Shown: positions 10,422 through 20,452 of the stretch, piece after piece | Layout: every line of letters starts with the position of its first letter | Position numbering within the stretch: position 1 is the first letter of the stretch | Source: Schizochytrium sp. TIO01 | Taxonomy: Eukaryota; Sar; Bigyra; Thraustochytrida; Thraustochytriidae | NCBI GenBank assembly: GCA_004764695.1 | Contig: SMSO01000007.1 | Span: 894,001-958,000, forward strand | Direction: 5' to 3' | DNA: 64,000 bases | The notes under the pieces: model-generated | What the model was told of the DNA's origin: nothing | Seen by the model: the letters and a program-made list of their open reading frames with translations, nothing else | The model's database searches: none | Made by a program: the position numbers and the translations under genes

Positions 10422-11193
10422 ATGAACGATAAATGTTCAGTGTATGATGATGCTATAAACATTGTTGCATTTTGTAACAATATGCCTTGGGCTATTCACC
10501 CCCTTGATCGTTTGATAGAAAGTTATTTGACTAAATTTAGTCATGATGTTGTTGTTGTTGCTGGTGTGGACGGTCATAATAAGACCACTCATGTGAAGAG
10601 AACCATCCTGGAGGCATCTGTGAAGAGGAAGGACGTGAGGATAATTTCTATTAACTTTTCAGGAATGTTACATGATGATCTAAATACATTTATGGTACAA
10701 ACTTTTATTGGTGAAACTTCTCCGAGTTCTGCATTATTCACAGCTATTGTTGAACAAATTTTACATCAAAGAGCAAAAGAAAATTGTTCTCGTTTTCGAC
10801 AAATTAGAGACCCTCAAAGGTGTTGGTGGTATGTTTGGGACTTGGGATATCAAGGGTAATTTTAGACGAGGACACGTAAAGCGCTTGCTTTACACACTGA
10901 GCCACATGGGCCCCAATTATGATGTTGAACTTCTTACATTTGTCATGGCCAACGACCCCCTGGTTGCGAAGAAATGCATTCGTACCAATGGTTTGGACAA
11001 AGTGACCATGATTGATCAGGGTTGTGTTGAACGCGTGAAGTTTTCTAGACAGGAATGCGAACACTATATTGCTCAATTTGAGACTGCATATAATAAACCA
11101 AGCGGCATACTTAGGGAAAGGTCATTAAAGGTTTGCATGGAAGCTTCATCGTTTAGGTATTTGCAAAGTGTTAAATTAATGAATTGTAGATAG
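10422..11193 (+). pseudogene. ORC4-like AAA+ ATPase relic with frameshift
   Basis: An ATG at 10422 opens about 115 residues, then the reading passes by a one-base shift near 10765-10775 into a second frame that ends at 11193. Read across the shift, the order is that of an origin-recognition-complex AAA+ domain: a lead-in helix, a P-loop-like strand and loop, an I-N-F-S-G strand, a Walker B-like I-V-L-V-F-D strand, then helices and a V-M-A-N-D sensor-like strand. The catalytic motifs are damaged. The P-loop reads G-V-D-G-H-N-K-T, where the second Gly is Asn. Walker B has D-K instead of D-E. Frameshift plus lost catalytic residues mark a pseudogene or a catalytically dead copy. ORC4 is the best match I can suggest by eye. 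Another ORC/Cdc6-type AAA+ is possible. Confidence 0.45.
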
Positions 11194-12522
11194 AACTTAA
11201 AATCATCGTATTGGGGTTTAAGTAGCAAATAGCTGATACTTAGTTCCGAATGGGAAGGAGGAGCAAGCAATCCGCTCATAATTAGTTCCGAGTGGGGTTT
11301 AAATATCCAAATTCAAACTCAAATTCAAACTCAAATTCAAACTTCGAATTTCACGCTGAGCAAAGCAAATCTACTATAGCCACCGCTTCGTACAAGGCGA
11401 GTTCCGCGGGGGAAGCCAGTTTTTGGCAATCTATCCGCTCTTCTGTGGACAGCGGGCTAAAGTGCCGTGGAGGGGGGAACCTGGGGTATCATTTGCACAA
11501 CGCGTTTTTGGGATGTTTGCGTTGCGCTCGCGAGATTGGGTCGAGAAATGAACTGAGGTGCAAAATTCATCGTGGCAATAGAAAAGGGCTGGTTTGTTGG
11601 CTGCTCGGTGTCCTTCATTGTGGCGCGGTGCAACAAATTGCGTGCAGGTTGGGCTATCCGTCGGAATGGGCATGAGAGCGCGCGGAGAAACACTTTGCCA
11701 GCTGCACCCTTATTTTCAGGTCTTTCTGTCGCACGAGTGTGTTGAGAACCACAAGTGGTGAGAAAAATTTTATTAAAAAAAAAAAAGAAGAAAGAAAAAT
11801 GGTGCACTACACTTCAACTTGAAGTTTATCCATCGATCTTCAGTTCTGTGGTAGGTGCCTAGCTAGTAGTAGCTCATACATTGATTGATAAGCTCTCATG
11901 GCATAGACATCGGCATAGACATGCACTTCCCAGGTACCCAGTTAGCTAACTAGTTAGCAAGGTAGGTGGTACTACTTTTAGGAGAAATAAATTAAACCTC
12001 GTCTCGAAATGGTGCAGATTTCTGCCAGGACATTTGCTCGCTGCGCATGGCGGACCTTTGGAGGCTTGAACAAGGCTTGCGAGGTTTTCCTCTTTCATGT
12101 GAAGTTGAAGGGACACGGAATTGGAGAACCTAGCGTTGGCTTTTTCCAAATAAAATGGGAAATTGGCGTCACAACAATTTTTGAGAGCCAGGGTATGAAG
12201 ATGCTGAACTAAAGTTGGTCTGGGGGGGCTCTTTCGGCCAGATGGCAGAGTCAGGTAAGCATGGGGCAGATTGACAACAAAATCATGGTTATCACTATCA
12301 AGAGTGCATGACTAACTATCTTACCTTGGCAAGCAAGATGATATGATCATGTGTAGGTGTAGAATAAGTCGAAGCCTTCGCTCATAGTGACGCCAGCCAG
12401 GTCTTGCAGAGAATTATTTTGTGTAGTCCTCAACGCAGAAAAAGCCATTGCCACGAAGCTGAAATGAATCAAGAAGGGCAAAGAAGAGGAGAGAAGCTCT
12501 TCTTGTCTTGTGTGGACTAGTG
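11194..12522. other. Intergenic region downstream of the ABC transporter
   Basis: The stretch contains a short hexamer tract (11307-11347), a poly-A run near 11777, and GGTAGGTGGTACTACT at 11960-11976. Open frames here are short and have no recognisable product. Confidence 0.5.
11307..11347. repeat. CAAATT/CAAACT hexamer tract
   Basis: About six hexamer units resemble, in the same orientation, the decayed tail of the array at 7155-7440. The two tracts bracket the AT-rich island with broken genes. Confidence 0.8.
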
Positions 12523-15500
12523 TCATTGGGCGGATGAAGGAGCAGATGGTGATGGCGCAATCGAGCCGGTCATCGAGAATTGCTGCACGCGAGCTTTAAG
12601 AAAAATTGCGCGCACTCGCGGGAGCTCGTGCACGAAGGTCATGATGATCAGCGCGCTGAGAAAGGAAATGGCCACCTTGGATACAAAGATGATAAAGAGC
12701 GGTGTATCATGAAGGGAGTTAAATACATTTCGGTTGTACCTCGCAAACAACAAAAAGCGAGCTGCCTGGTAAAATAGCCAAATAGCGAATAGAGAAGTAA
12801 AACATGTGGACTTACGCTTTTGATGATAGCCATAAAAGCGCAATGCAGTATTGCGTCCTACTGTGTCATCATCGAGAGGCTCCCATAGTAAAAATGCCTC
12901 CATAAAGTAGCGCACGAACGACAAACTGCAAAAGAAGTTAATGAGCGGGGCTGAGTTAATACGCCCGAAGAGAAGAGCATCCTCGCGAATTTGGTTTTGG
13001 CTAGGCGCAAAAAAGGCAAACGTATGGACGCAGATAAAAACGATGAGACCCATGAGATAGGCCTGGTATAGATTGTGATCTGAAATGACACAAATGAGAC
13101 TACCCATGGTGTGAGCACACATATATAGTTCATGTAATAAGTGCGTAAACTCAAAGTACAGCCATCCAGAGTATGGCGACGAACACCAATATCCACGGCG
13201 AAGGTACAAAACTGTAAAATAGACGACAGCGTACAAATGGCATATGACCATTGCCTTGAGGAAGATAAAGATTATCATTGCAAACTCGTAGGCACCAAGC
13301 GTCATGCCAGAATCGGCAGCGCGGCGCACTGGCCCAATATCATCGTTGAAAAGAGCGCCCAACATTCCAGAAAGAGTAAGAGAGATGCTGATAAAAAAAC
13401 CACCAAGCGCTCGGCGATTCCATGTTACATTGTAGGATCGTGTGAAGGCAACAATGCTAGCCAGCGAAGCCACAATAAATGCTTCAATTAAAAAACCACG
13501 GTTCCACGCGATCCGGCAAAAGTTCATGAACCACAGGTATACTTGATAAAAGAGGCCTGGCTTGGGGCGCACAGGATAAGATGGGTCACCAGGATCGCGA
13601 CCAAGACCCCAAAGAATATAGCACCAGAACCGAAGCACTGAAGGATAGTTATCATCACATGATTCAAGGCCGAAGTGCTCTATGACGAGGTTTCGGGAAG
13701 CAGGGGGTTTACCAGTGCTTTCATCACCACTGAATAGTCTCTGAACTCGATCTTGTTCCTCGCGACGGAGTCGGTCCATTCCAATTTCGATATCTCGCCA
13801 GCGCGCCTCGACATTACCATACTGCGCCCACAAAGCATCAAGACGAATCTCTTCGTTCGAGCCTGAAGCAGGGCGTCCAGGCGGGCGTGATGGTTTGACA
13901 AAGCCTGCCAAAATATCGAGCAGAAATTCGGGTGGAGAGACCTCCACCGACATTTCTGAAAACAGAGCGTCGTCAGCGCGAGGCTTCGAGCTTGTGGAGG
14001 TGGACGTGGAAATTTTCGCAGTGTGGTTTTCAAAACGCTTGGAAGTCTGCACTGTCTGGTTGGTGTTCAAGCCTTGTCCATGTTCATAAGTAGTAAATGT
14101 ACCATTGTAATTTGAATTCAACGAAGATTGGTCCTTGTCTTGTTCAGAGCTTTCTAAAGGGCATGAGGATAGTGTTGGACGTTCAAACGCTGGAATATCA
14201 AAGCCAAGCATCTTGAAGTAGTCAAGAACTTCTTCACGAGGCCCAACATACACAGGCCGTCCATCTTGCAGCAAAATGGTATCATTGAGTAAGTTATAAA
14301 TACGGGTTGTTGGCTGGTGTAATACAGCAACGACGGCAACGCCGCTGTCCGCAACTCGTCGGAGCATTCGAACAATGTGATATGCCGCGGCGCTATCAAG
14401 GCCGCTTGTTGGCTCATCCATGATAAGGATACTTGGCTGAGTTATCAACTCGACACCTATGCTGACGCGTTTTGCTTCTCCACCACTGATTCCACCCGCG
14501 CCCTTCATGCCGATGCGAATATTTCGTAGGTGCTGCAAACCCAACATCTCTAAGAGTTCTTCGAGCACCTTGTTCTTATATGCAACAGAAGCCGTACGGG
14601 GAAGTCTTGTCTCTGCCGAGAAGCGAAGAGTTTGTTCAACTGTAAGCTCCGGATAAAGCACGTCGTCCTGGGGAACAAATCCTACACGATCAAGAATAAC
14701 TTCAAGCGAGCGTGGTCGGCCATTCATGTAAACACGTCCAAATTGACGATCACAAAACTTGCGTGAGCGGCCCAGGATGAGATTAGCCAAAGTGGTTTTA
14801 CCAGAGCCGCTGCGACCGAGAATTGCTGTAAGTGTGCCGGGCCGAATGGCACCAGTGACCTTATCAAGAACAGGACCCGGGCGACTTGATATTTCGCAAC
14901 CGACGTTGCGAAACGCGATATGTACAGGAAAGTCTGTGGCATTAGTAATACGGTCCAGCGGCATACCATGTTCGTCGCTGAGTAGCGGCCCTTGAATATA
15001 CTGATCTTCTGTCAGGTAGACCATGCCAGCACTAAGAAGGAAGCCGAGCATAATAAAAACTAGGACTCGCTTCGACGGACAAATGCTTTTGCTCGGGTCA
15101 TCAGCCTTGACAAAGCGGCCTAGCGGGTTATGACCCTGTTCGTCGAGCCAAGCTCTTGCAAGAGATTCGACGAGGCGCAGAATTATATCTGAGGTGCGCT
15201 CGATGAGCCCAATTGTCCATAATGAAGTTGGAAGTGGCAAGTTATTAGCACTTGGGGATCGTTTCAGCAATCTCTCACGTTCATTGTTACTGCAGACTTG
15301 TGCGTCAGATTTATTGATATTTTCACCTGTATGGGAGTCCTCATGAGAAGATCTGGCTGGGTCAGCTTTTGATGCTTGGTCACCTACATCGTTTTGGCCA
15401 GAAGAATATTCTTTAGTTGCAGAGGTCCAAACTGGGGACAAAGAAAAACGGTTTCGGGCTACATCTTGCACATGACCATGAGGGTTCCGTAGCGAGTTTC

Positions 15501-15711
15501 CCTCCTGCTGTAGTTTTCCACTGTAACTCTGGTCTCGTGAGCTTTCTGAATCACTTCTACGGACTTGCTCGGTTTCCTGATCGCGGTTCGCGGCAGGAGT
15601 CGCTTGTGAACCTGAAGAAACCCGAACCGTCGGGGTTCGACTCCGTTTCCGGCGCCGAGGGCCCGTTGTGCGCTGTCTGAGCCGGCCGTACTCTTGACAC
15701 TCGGGCTCCAT
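12523..15711 (-). CDS. ABCG-family ABC transporter with long N-terminal extension
   Basis: The gene encodes 1062 residues from the ATG at 15711. The frame is open a little further upstream, but there only a TTG is available. The N-terminal 200 residues are hydrophilic and basic. One membrane helix follows (about 214-233), then an ABC ATPase with Walker A G-R-S-G-S-G-K-T-T near residue 298, signature S-G-G-E-A-K-R near 408, and Walker B with M-D-E-P-T-S-G-L-D near 430. A linker of about 200 polar residues follows, and then at least five hydrophobic segments of an ABC2-type membrane domain (about 730-1045). This ATPase-before-membrane order defines ABCG half transporters, which dimerise and export lipids or other hydrophobic compounds. 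Typical members have 600-700 residues. The extra helix and long head recall the plant ABCG24/28-type subgroup. All ATPase motifs are intact. The substrate is unknown. It is probably located in the plasma or an internal membrane. Confidence 0.93.
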   Translation of the reverse strand: MEPECQEYGRLRQRTTGPRRRKRSRTPTVRVSSGSQATPAANRDQETEQVRRSDSESSRDQSYSGKLQQEGNSLRNPHGHVQDVARNRFSLSPVWTSATKEYSSGQNDVGDQASKADPARSSHEDSHTGENINKSDAQVCSNNERERLLKRSPSANNLPLPTSLWTIGLIERTSDIILRLVESLARAWLDEQGHNPLGRFVKADDPSKSICPSKRVLVFIMLGFLLSAGMVYLTEDQYIQGPLLSDEHGMPLDRITNATDFPVHIAFRNVGCEISSRPGPVLDKVTGAIRPGTLTAILGRSGSGKTTLANLILGRSRKFCDRQFGRVYMNGRPRSLEVILDRVGFVPQDDVLYPELTVEQTLRFSAETRLPRTASVAYKNKVLEELLEMLGLQHLRNIRIGMKGAGGISGGEAKRVSIGVELITQPSILIMDEPTSGLDSAAAYHIVRMLRRVADSGVAVVAVLHQPTTRIYNLLNDTILLQDGRPVYVGPREEVLDYFKMLGFDIPAFERPTLSSCPLESSEQDKDQSSLNSNYNGTFTTYEHGQGLNTNQTVQTSKRFENHTAKISTSTSTSSKPRADDALFSEMSVEVSPPEFLLDILAGFVKPSRPPGRPASGSNEEIRLDALWAQYGNVEARWRDIEIGMDRLRREEQDRVQRLFSGDESTGKPPASRNLVIEHFGLESCDDNYPSVLRFWCYILWGLGRDPGDPSYPVRPKPGLFYQVYLWFMNFCRIAWNRGFLIEAFIVASLASIVAFTRSYNVTWNRRALGGFFISISLTLSGMLGALFNDDIGPVRRAADSGMTLGAYEFAMIIFIFLKAMVICHLYAVVYFTVLYLRRGYWCSSPYSGWLYFEFTHLLHELYMCAHTMGSLICVISDHNLYQAYLMGLIVFICVHTFAFFAPSQNQIREDALLFGRINSAPLINFFCSLSFVRYFMEAFLLWEPLDDDTVGRNTALRFYGYHQKRKSTCFTSLFAIWLFYQAARFLLFARYNRNVFNSLHDTPLFIIFVSKVAISFLSALIIMTFVHELPRVRAIFLKARVQQFSMTGSIAPSPSAPSSAQ

Positions 15712-18263
15712 TGTTGAGAGCGGAGAGGAGAACTGACAACGATCTGGCAAACCCTATATGGTGAACTGACTGATCATTGCATTTTTCTATCTCAAAGCTC
15801 ACTCTCTTTTATTAAGGCTTAGTAGTAGGTAGTAGATACTACTAATTTTTCAAGCCTAAGGTATACTTACTTTGTGTTGTGTTCTACGATCGAAGAGACA
15901 ATCACACGAAAACACTATCACCTGCACAAGCAATTTGCAATTGCAAGATTTCGTTTGCAAGATTACGTTTATCAATTCTTTCAAGCCTGCTTGTGCAGGT
16001 GAAGTATGGTGCTGTCTGAAGTCACTCCAGAAAACACATTTTCTAGGTAGGTAGGTAGGTCGCTTTGATTAACACAATATCGTTCGAGCCAATACACCAT
16101 GAATCGTGATTTAATCAATCAAAAGCGCCAAGCTTATCGATGAGAATCAGGGTTTGGCAGAAGAGGACGTTTTCTTGGGTTGGGATTGGGTTTGGGGATT
16201 TGGGTTTTGGGTTGGGCATTGCTTATTCCTTATTGGTCATGTGAAGAGCTTTTGTTAGTCGAAAGGTATTACGATAGACCTTGAGTCAGACGCCCCCGTG
16301 AAAGTACCCTACAACTGCTTCAAGGTATCAAAGCTAAGACATATTTGCGTGCAAAGTTCACACCCATTTCGCAAATCTAACGCATATAGTAGGGACTACT
16401 GTTACCAAACCAGGTTGTAGTCTAACGTGCTATGTACGGTCGGCGGTTTGAGGTTTGTTGGCAATCCTGCCGCCAGTCACTCACTGCTGCGACGGCACAT
16501 GAACTAAAGTTGGTGGCTGTCAAGATGCTACACTGCGAGCAGTAGAGTGTTGCGTTGCGCTCTGAGTCTATAGCATCACTGATTGTTCTGTCTAAATAAT
16601 TGGCCGAATTTAGGGACACAGCGTTGGACGCAAAAATCTTGAAAGACCTGGCCAGAATAACGAACATTCCAAGATCCTTGTCTAAGTGAGTGAAAAGTTT
16701 GCACCCACAAGTATGAGGGATCTTTAATCCATCAGAAGAGAAAAGAATGTTGACAATGGCGGAAGCATTTCCCTCGTAGACGGTGGACAGAGGGTGGACA
16801 AGAGAGAGAGAGAGAGAGAGAGAGAAGCTTGCAAACTTTGAAGATGTTATGATTCAAAGTTTAGCCATTGTGGCAAGCTCGCGAGCTAGAGACCGCTTCA
16901 ATAATTGGCACAAGACAGAGTCTGTTTTGTATCCGTCTGCTAGACCCAGTACTGATCAATTGAACTCTGGTGAGCTCGTTTTGGTACAAAAACTTATGGT
17001 TGAGTTGTTTTAGAAAAGGTCACTGATGCACATGGTCATTAATTAAAAGTTTAATAGAGCATCTCATACATAATGATGCAAGCTGCTGTCTTCGACTCAT
17101 TGCACTTAAAATGGCCGCTGTGCATTTACCTAAAGTCAAAATTTGTAGAACGGAGGACTTTAGAGAGAGACCTATTGCGATTGCCTGAAACTGGCTAACA
17201 TATGTTTTCTACATTGTATTTGAACTCAAACCAAAAGCAGCTAACCGACAAGTAGGGGTAAAAACGAAAACTCAAGGTGAAGATCTCTCACGAAGGTACG
17301 CGTAGAAAAGCGACATTCTAAGCGATAGCTTTCGGAGTAAATGATTCGGTCTATCAACCTCGTAAGGTAAAAACATTCAAATTTACTAAGAAGTCTTGGT
17401 ATTCTACATGTTCACAAAATATGGATAGTACCAACAATATAAGGTTGGAGACGGAGTTTGCGTTTTAGTTCAACGTTGAATGCTGCAATCGTTTGGAGAA
17501 ATTTGCGAGAAGAATATGCAAAAGGTCTGATTTGCCACAATCACTGGTCAAAGGCTGTTCCTAATAATCTCCCGACCTGAGTAAAAACGGCGTTCCTTCT
17601 GGCCTTGCGATTTGGTATTCTGAGACATTGCCTGTCATGTAAATGTATATCAATTCAAGTGAAGTGGAACGTCCTGCTGCCAATAGCATTCGCTGAAATG
17701 TCGTGTTCTATCACATGATGAGAGATGCGTGATATGTGACTCCATGTCAGCCTTTAGAGGAACAAGAGACTGTAAGCTTTACAGGCAAGAAGTGGAAGGC
17801 TTCCGATGTTCTACTCTTTTGGTAAAATTACGTTGAGTCGGAGACTTCATAAAGTCACAGAATGGCTTATTGGCTTACAGAATTAAGCAAGAGTTATTTG
17901 TGTATTGTTGGAGGCCGATAAAAAGATAAACAACTAAATGATAGGTAAAGCAGATGTTATTGTTGTGTGATTCTAAGTAGTTTTGTTGATGAAGGTTTGA
18001 AATTATGTGTGTTTAAAAGTGAGATTAGACACAGACAATTAGATAGAGTGAGTGGGTGAGTGATGACGACTATGATGAAACGGAAAAATGTAGGGCCGAT
18101 TCACCCAGATAAGGATTTAAAAGAGAGAGAGAGACAGAGAGTGAGTGAGTAAAGGAATGAATGAATAAATCAAAGTATTCGCAACGCAATCAATTTATGG
18201 TTTCTTTTGTGGGTGTATATGTTGTTGTAGGGTGTAGAAGTGGGTAGTTGTGGGTGTTCTTGT
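15712..18263. other. Gene-free 2.5 kb between ABC transporter and fibrillarin
   Basis: Near the transporter start there is a TAGTAGGTAGTAG motif (15821-15835), a minus-strand GTAAGT at about 15873 that could be a 5' UTR intron donor, and TAGGTAGGTAGGTAGGT at 16044-16060. One minus-strand frame of 81 codons (16422-16667, true ATG, several Cys) looks mildly protein-like but matches nothing I know. The rest shows no supported feature. Confidence 0.5.
16801..16825. repeat. GA dinucleotide run
   Basis: A run of about 12 AG units. Confidence 0.9.
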
Positions 18264-19241
18264 TTACTCGTCGTCACTCTTCTTCTTCTTCTTATCCGGA
18301 CGGTAGGTTCCCACGAGGATGGCGTGGTCACGTTCGTAGGGCTCAAGGGTGAGCTGTTCGGCGGGCTTAAACTGCTCCTTTTTTAGTGCGGCGACCTCGC
18401 GCGCAAACACCGCCTCTGGTGCAATGGTGGAGTCGATACAGTTTGCCTTGATGGAGATGATGAAGTGGCCGTTGTTGCGGAGGAAGTAGTGTGAGTTGAG
18501 GGCGACAATACGGGCCTGGTCAGGCTGGGCCACATCGGCGAAGACGGTGTCGACCATGCCGATGAGCATGCGGTACTTGAGCGGGTGGCGGGCATCCTCA
18601 ATGATGGGGATGACGTTGGTGCGCAGTTTAGCCATGTTGATCAGGTCACGACCAGAGCGGTGGGAGAACTCAACGGCGTACACGACACCGGTGGGGCCCA
18701 CCACGTCGGCCACATGGGAGACGGTGGTACCGGAGGCAGCTCCGAGGTAAAGCACCTTGTCGCCGGGTCCGATGTGCAGGTTCTGGATACCACCCAAGAT
18801 ACCAGCGGCAATCTTGGAACGGAAAGGGTTCCAAACGCGGTACTCGACCTTCTCCTCACCGACGTCAACCTTGATGAGCTTCTCGCCGTACACAGCCTTG
18901 CCGGGCACAAGGGACTTGGTCACGAGTGCGTCTTCCTTGCCGCGCGCGACGTAGACTCCAGGGTGTCTGTGCTCCTCGACAATCACCTTCTGGCCTCCCT
19001 TCATGCCACCGCGGCCGCCACCGCGTCCACCACGGCCGCCACGGGCGCCACCGCGAGCTCCGCCACGGCCACCACCACGGCCGCCACCGCCGAAGCCGCC
19101 ACGGCCACCGCCACGGCCGCCACCGCCGAAGCCGCCACGGCCACCGCCACGGCCGCCGCCGGCGCCGCCAAAGCCGCCACGAGCTCCACCACGGCCACCG
19201 CCGCGACCGCCACCGCGGCCTCCTCGAGGAGTGAACGCCAT
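18264..19241 (-). CDS. FBL: Fibrillarin, rRNA 2'-O-methyltransferase of box C/D snoRNPs
   Basis: The gene encodes 325 residues. I start it at the ATG at 19241, giving M-A-F-T-P-R-G-G, which matches the usual fibrillarin start; the frame extends 7 codons upstream only to a TTG. Residues about 5-85 are a glycine/arginine-rich (GAR) domain of repeated R-G-G units. Residues about 90-320 are the Rossmann methyltransferase, with a [12 protein letters not shown] AdoMet-binding motif near 160 and conserved H-S-R, D-A-R-H-P and F-A-D-V-A-Q-P-D-Q segments. The protein carries out snoRNA-guided 2'-O-methylation of pre-rRNA in the nucleolus, together with Nop56, Nop58 and Snu13. Length and motifs are standard for the family. 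It ends in a K/D/E-rich tail. Codons favour C and G in third position, as expected of a highly expressed gene. Confidence 0.98.
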   Translation of the reverse strand: MAFTPRGGRGGGRGGGRGGARGGFGGAGGGRGGGRGGFGGGGRGGGRGGFGGGGRGGGRGGARGGARGGRGGRGGGRGGMKGGQKVIVEEHRHPGVYVARGKEDALVTKSLVPGKAVYGEKLIKVDVGEEKVEYRVWNPFRSKIAAGILGGIQNLHIGPGDKVLYLGAASGTTVSHVADVVGPTGVVYAVEFSHRSGRDLINMAKLRTNVIPIIEDARHPLKYRMLIGMVDTVFADVAQPDQARIVALNSHYFLRNNGHFIISIKANCIDSTIAPEAVFAREVAALKKEQFKPAEQLTLEPYERDHAILVGTYRPDKKKKKSDDE

Positions 19242-19448
19242 GATTCGAAACGAGTGGAGCAAAACTTGTCCTATTCGAGTTCTGCTGCGCCTTCCGCTGC
19301 TTCTAGTGACTGGCTAGGCGCTGCCCGCAAGGCCTACCCGGCTGCTAGCCACTCCTACGGAGTTCCTTCCCTAGCCTTTCCTCCCGCCAGTGAATTCGAC
19401 GCCATATTACGCATAGTTAAAATTTTGAATTTTTGATAGTCGCGTTGT

Positions 19449-19511
19449 TTTCTTTTCTTTTCTTCTCTTTTCTTTTCTTTCTTTCTTTTCTTTCTTTTCT
19501 TCTTTCTTTCC
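19449..19511. repeat. TTTTC/TTTC pyrimidine tract
   Basis: About 60 bases of irregular CTTTT and CTTT units just upstream of fibrillarin. Confidence 0.85.
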
Positions 19512-19663
19512 CTTTTCTCTCAAAGGAAGGCCTCTTCGGAAGGGGGCGTAGGCGCGAAGGGTAGGCTTTGGAGGCCTTTGCAGGCGCTTCGACGACGAGA
19601 GGGGGCTTGGGTTGGACTTTGTGGACCTGGGTTTCCTTGTTTGAGTTTGGATTCAAAGAGTCG

Positions 19664-19915
19664 AATTGAATTTGGATTTGGATTTGGATTTGGATTTGAA
19701 TTTGAATTTGGATTTGGATTTGGATTTGGATTTGGATTTGGATTTGGATTTGAATTTGAATTTGGATTTGAATTTGGATTTGAATTTGGATTTGGATTTG
19801 AATTTTGAATTTTGAATTTTGAATTTGAATTAGGATTTTGAATTTTGAATTTGGATTTGAATTTTGAATTAAATGTGAGTTTGAGTTTGAATTTGAATTT
19901 TGAACTTTGAACTCT
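19664..19915. repeat. GGATTT/GAATTT hexamer array
   Basis: About 250 bases of GGATTT interspersed with GAATTT, decaying to the right. It is open in several frames (Ile-Gln or Phe-Gly repeats), which I regard as non-coding. Confidence 0.93.
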
Positions 19916-20359
19916 GAATGGGATCTAAATTCGAACTTCAACTTGAGATTTGACGTAGACTTGAGATAGATTGGAGTCGAGATTGAATCTGGATTTGTAG
20001 ACGACGATCAATGGACTGCCTGGGAAAGCAGGCAACGGAGCTCTAGCACGGCCAGCAGAGCGCTGAGTATTCTTAAAGCGCAGGTTATTGGGTAGAATCT
20101 CGAGTTGAATTCGTATACTTGAATTTCGCTCGCTTTGCATTTGGATACAGATACTTTCTAGCATGACGGACACCCAAGTTTCGTGAACGAGCTTAAACTT
20201 GAAGTTGGCCCCCTTCTCAAAGTCCGGCTGCGAGTGGGTCTTAAAGTGGTGCTCATGTCAGTGCCGCACATGCGGGACCCTTGCCGGCGCTCTCGTGTGT
20301 CCTTCGATCTCTTGCAATCTTCAACCCTCAATCTTCAATCTTCGAAATCCTCAATCTTT

Positions 20360-20452
20360 CTTTTTCCTTTCATTTCCTTCCATCTCTTTTCATTTCTTTC
20401 ATTTCTTTCATTTCTTTCATTTCTTTCTCAGGTTCTCTCTCTCTCTCTCTCT
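20360..20452. repeat. CATTTCTTT tract followed by CT run
   Basis: Five or so CATTTCTTT units are followed by a CT dinucleotide run. Confidence 0.85.

Noticed and set aside
15712-15750. Thirteen extra N-terminal codons of the ABC transporter
   Set aside because: The first codon would be TTG. The first ATG is at 15711.
18585-19436. 283-codon plus-strand frame, Ala/Thr-rich
   Set aside because: It lies antisense to fibrillarin, and its Ala/Thr repeats are the complement of the GAR-domain codons.
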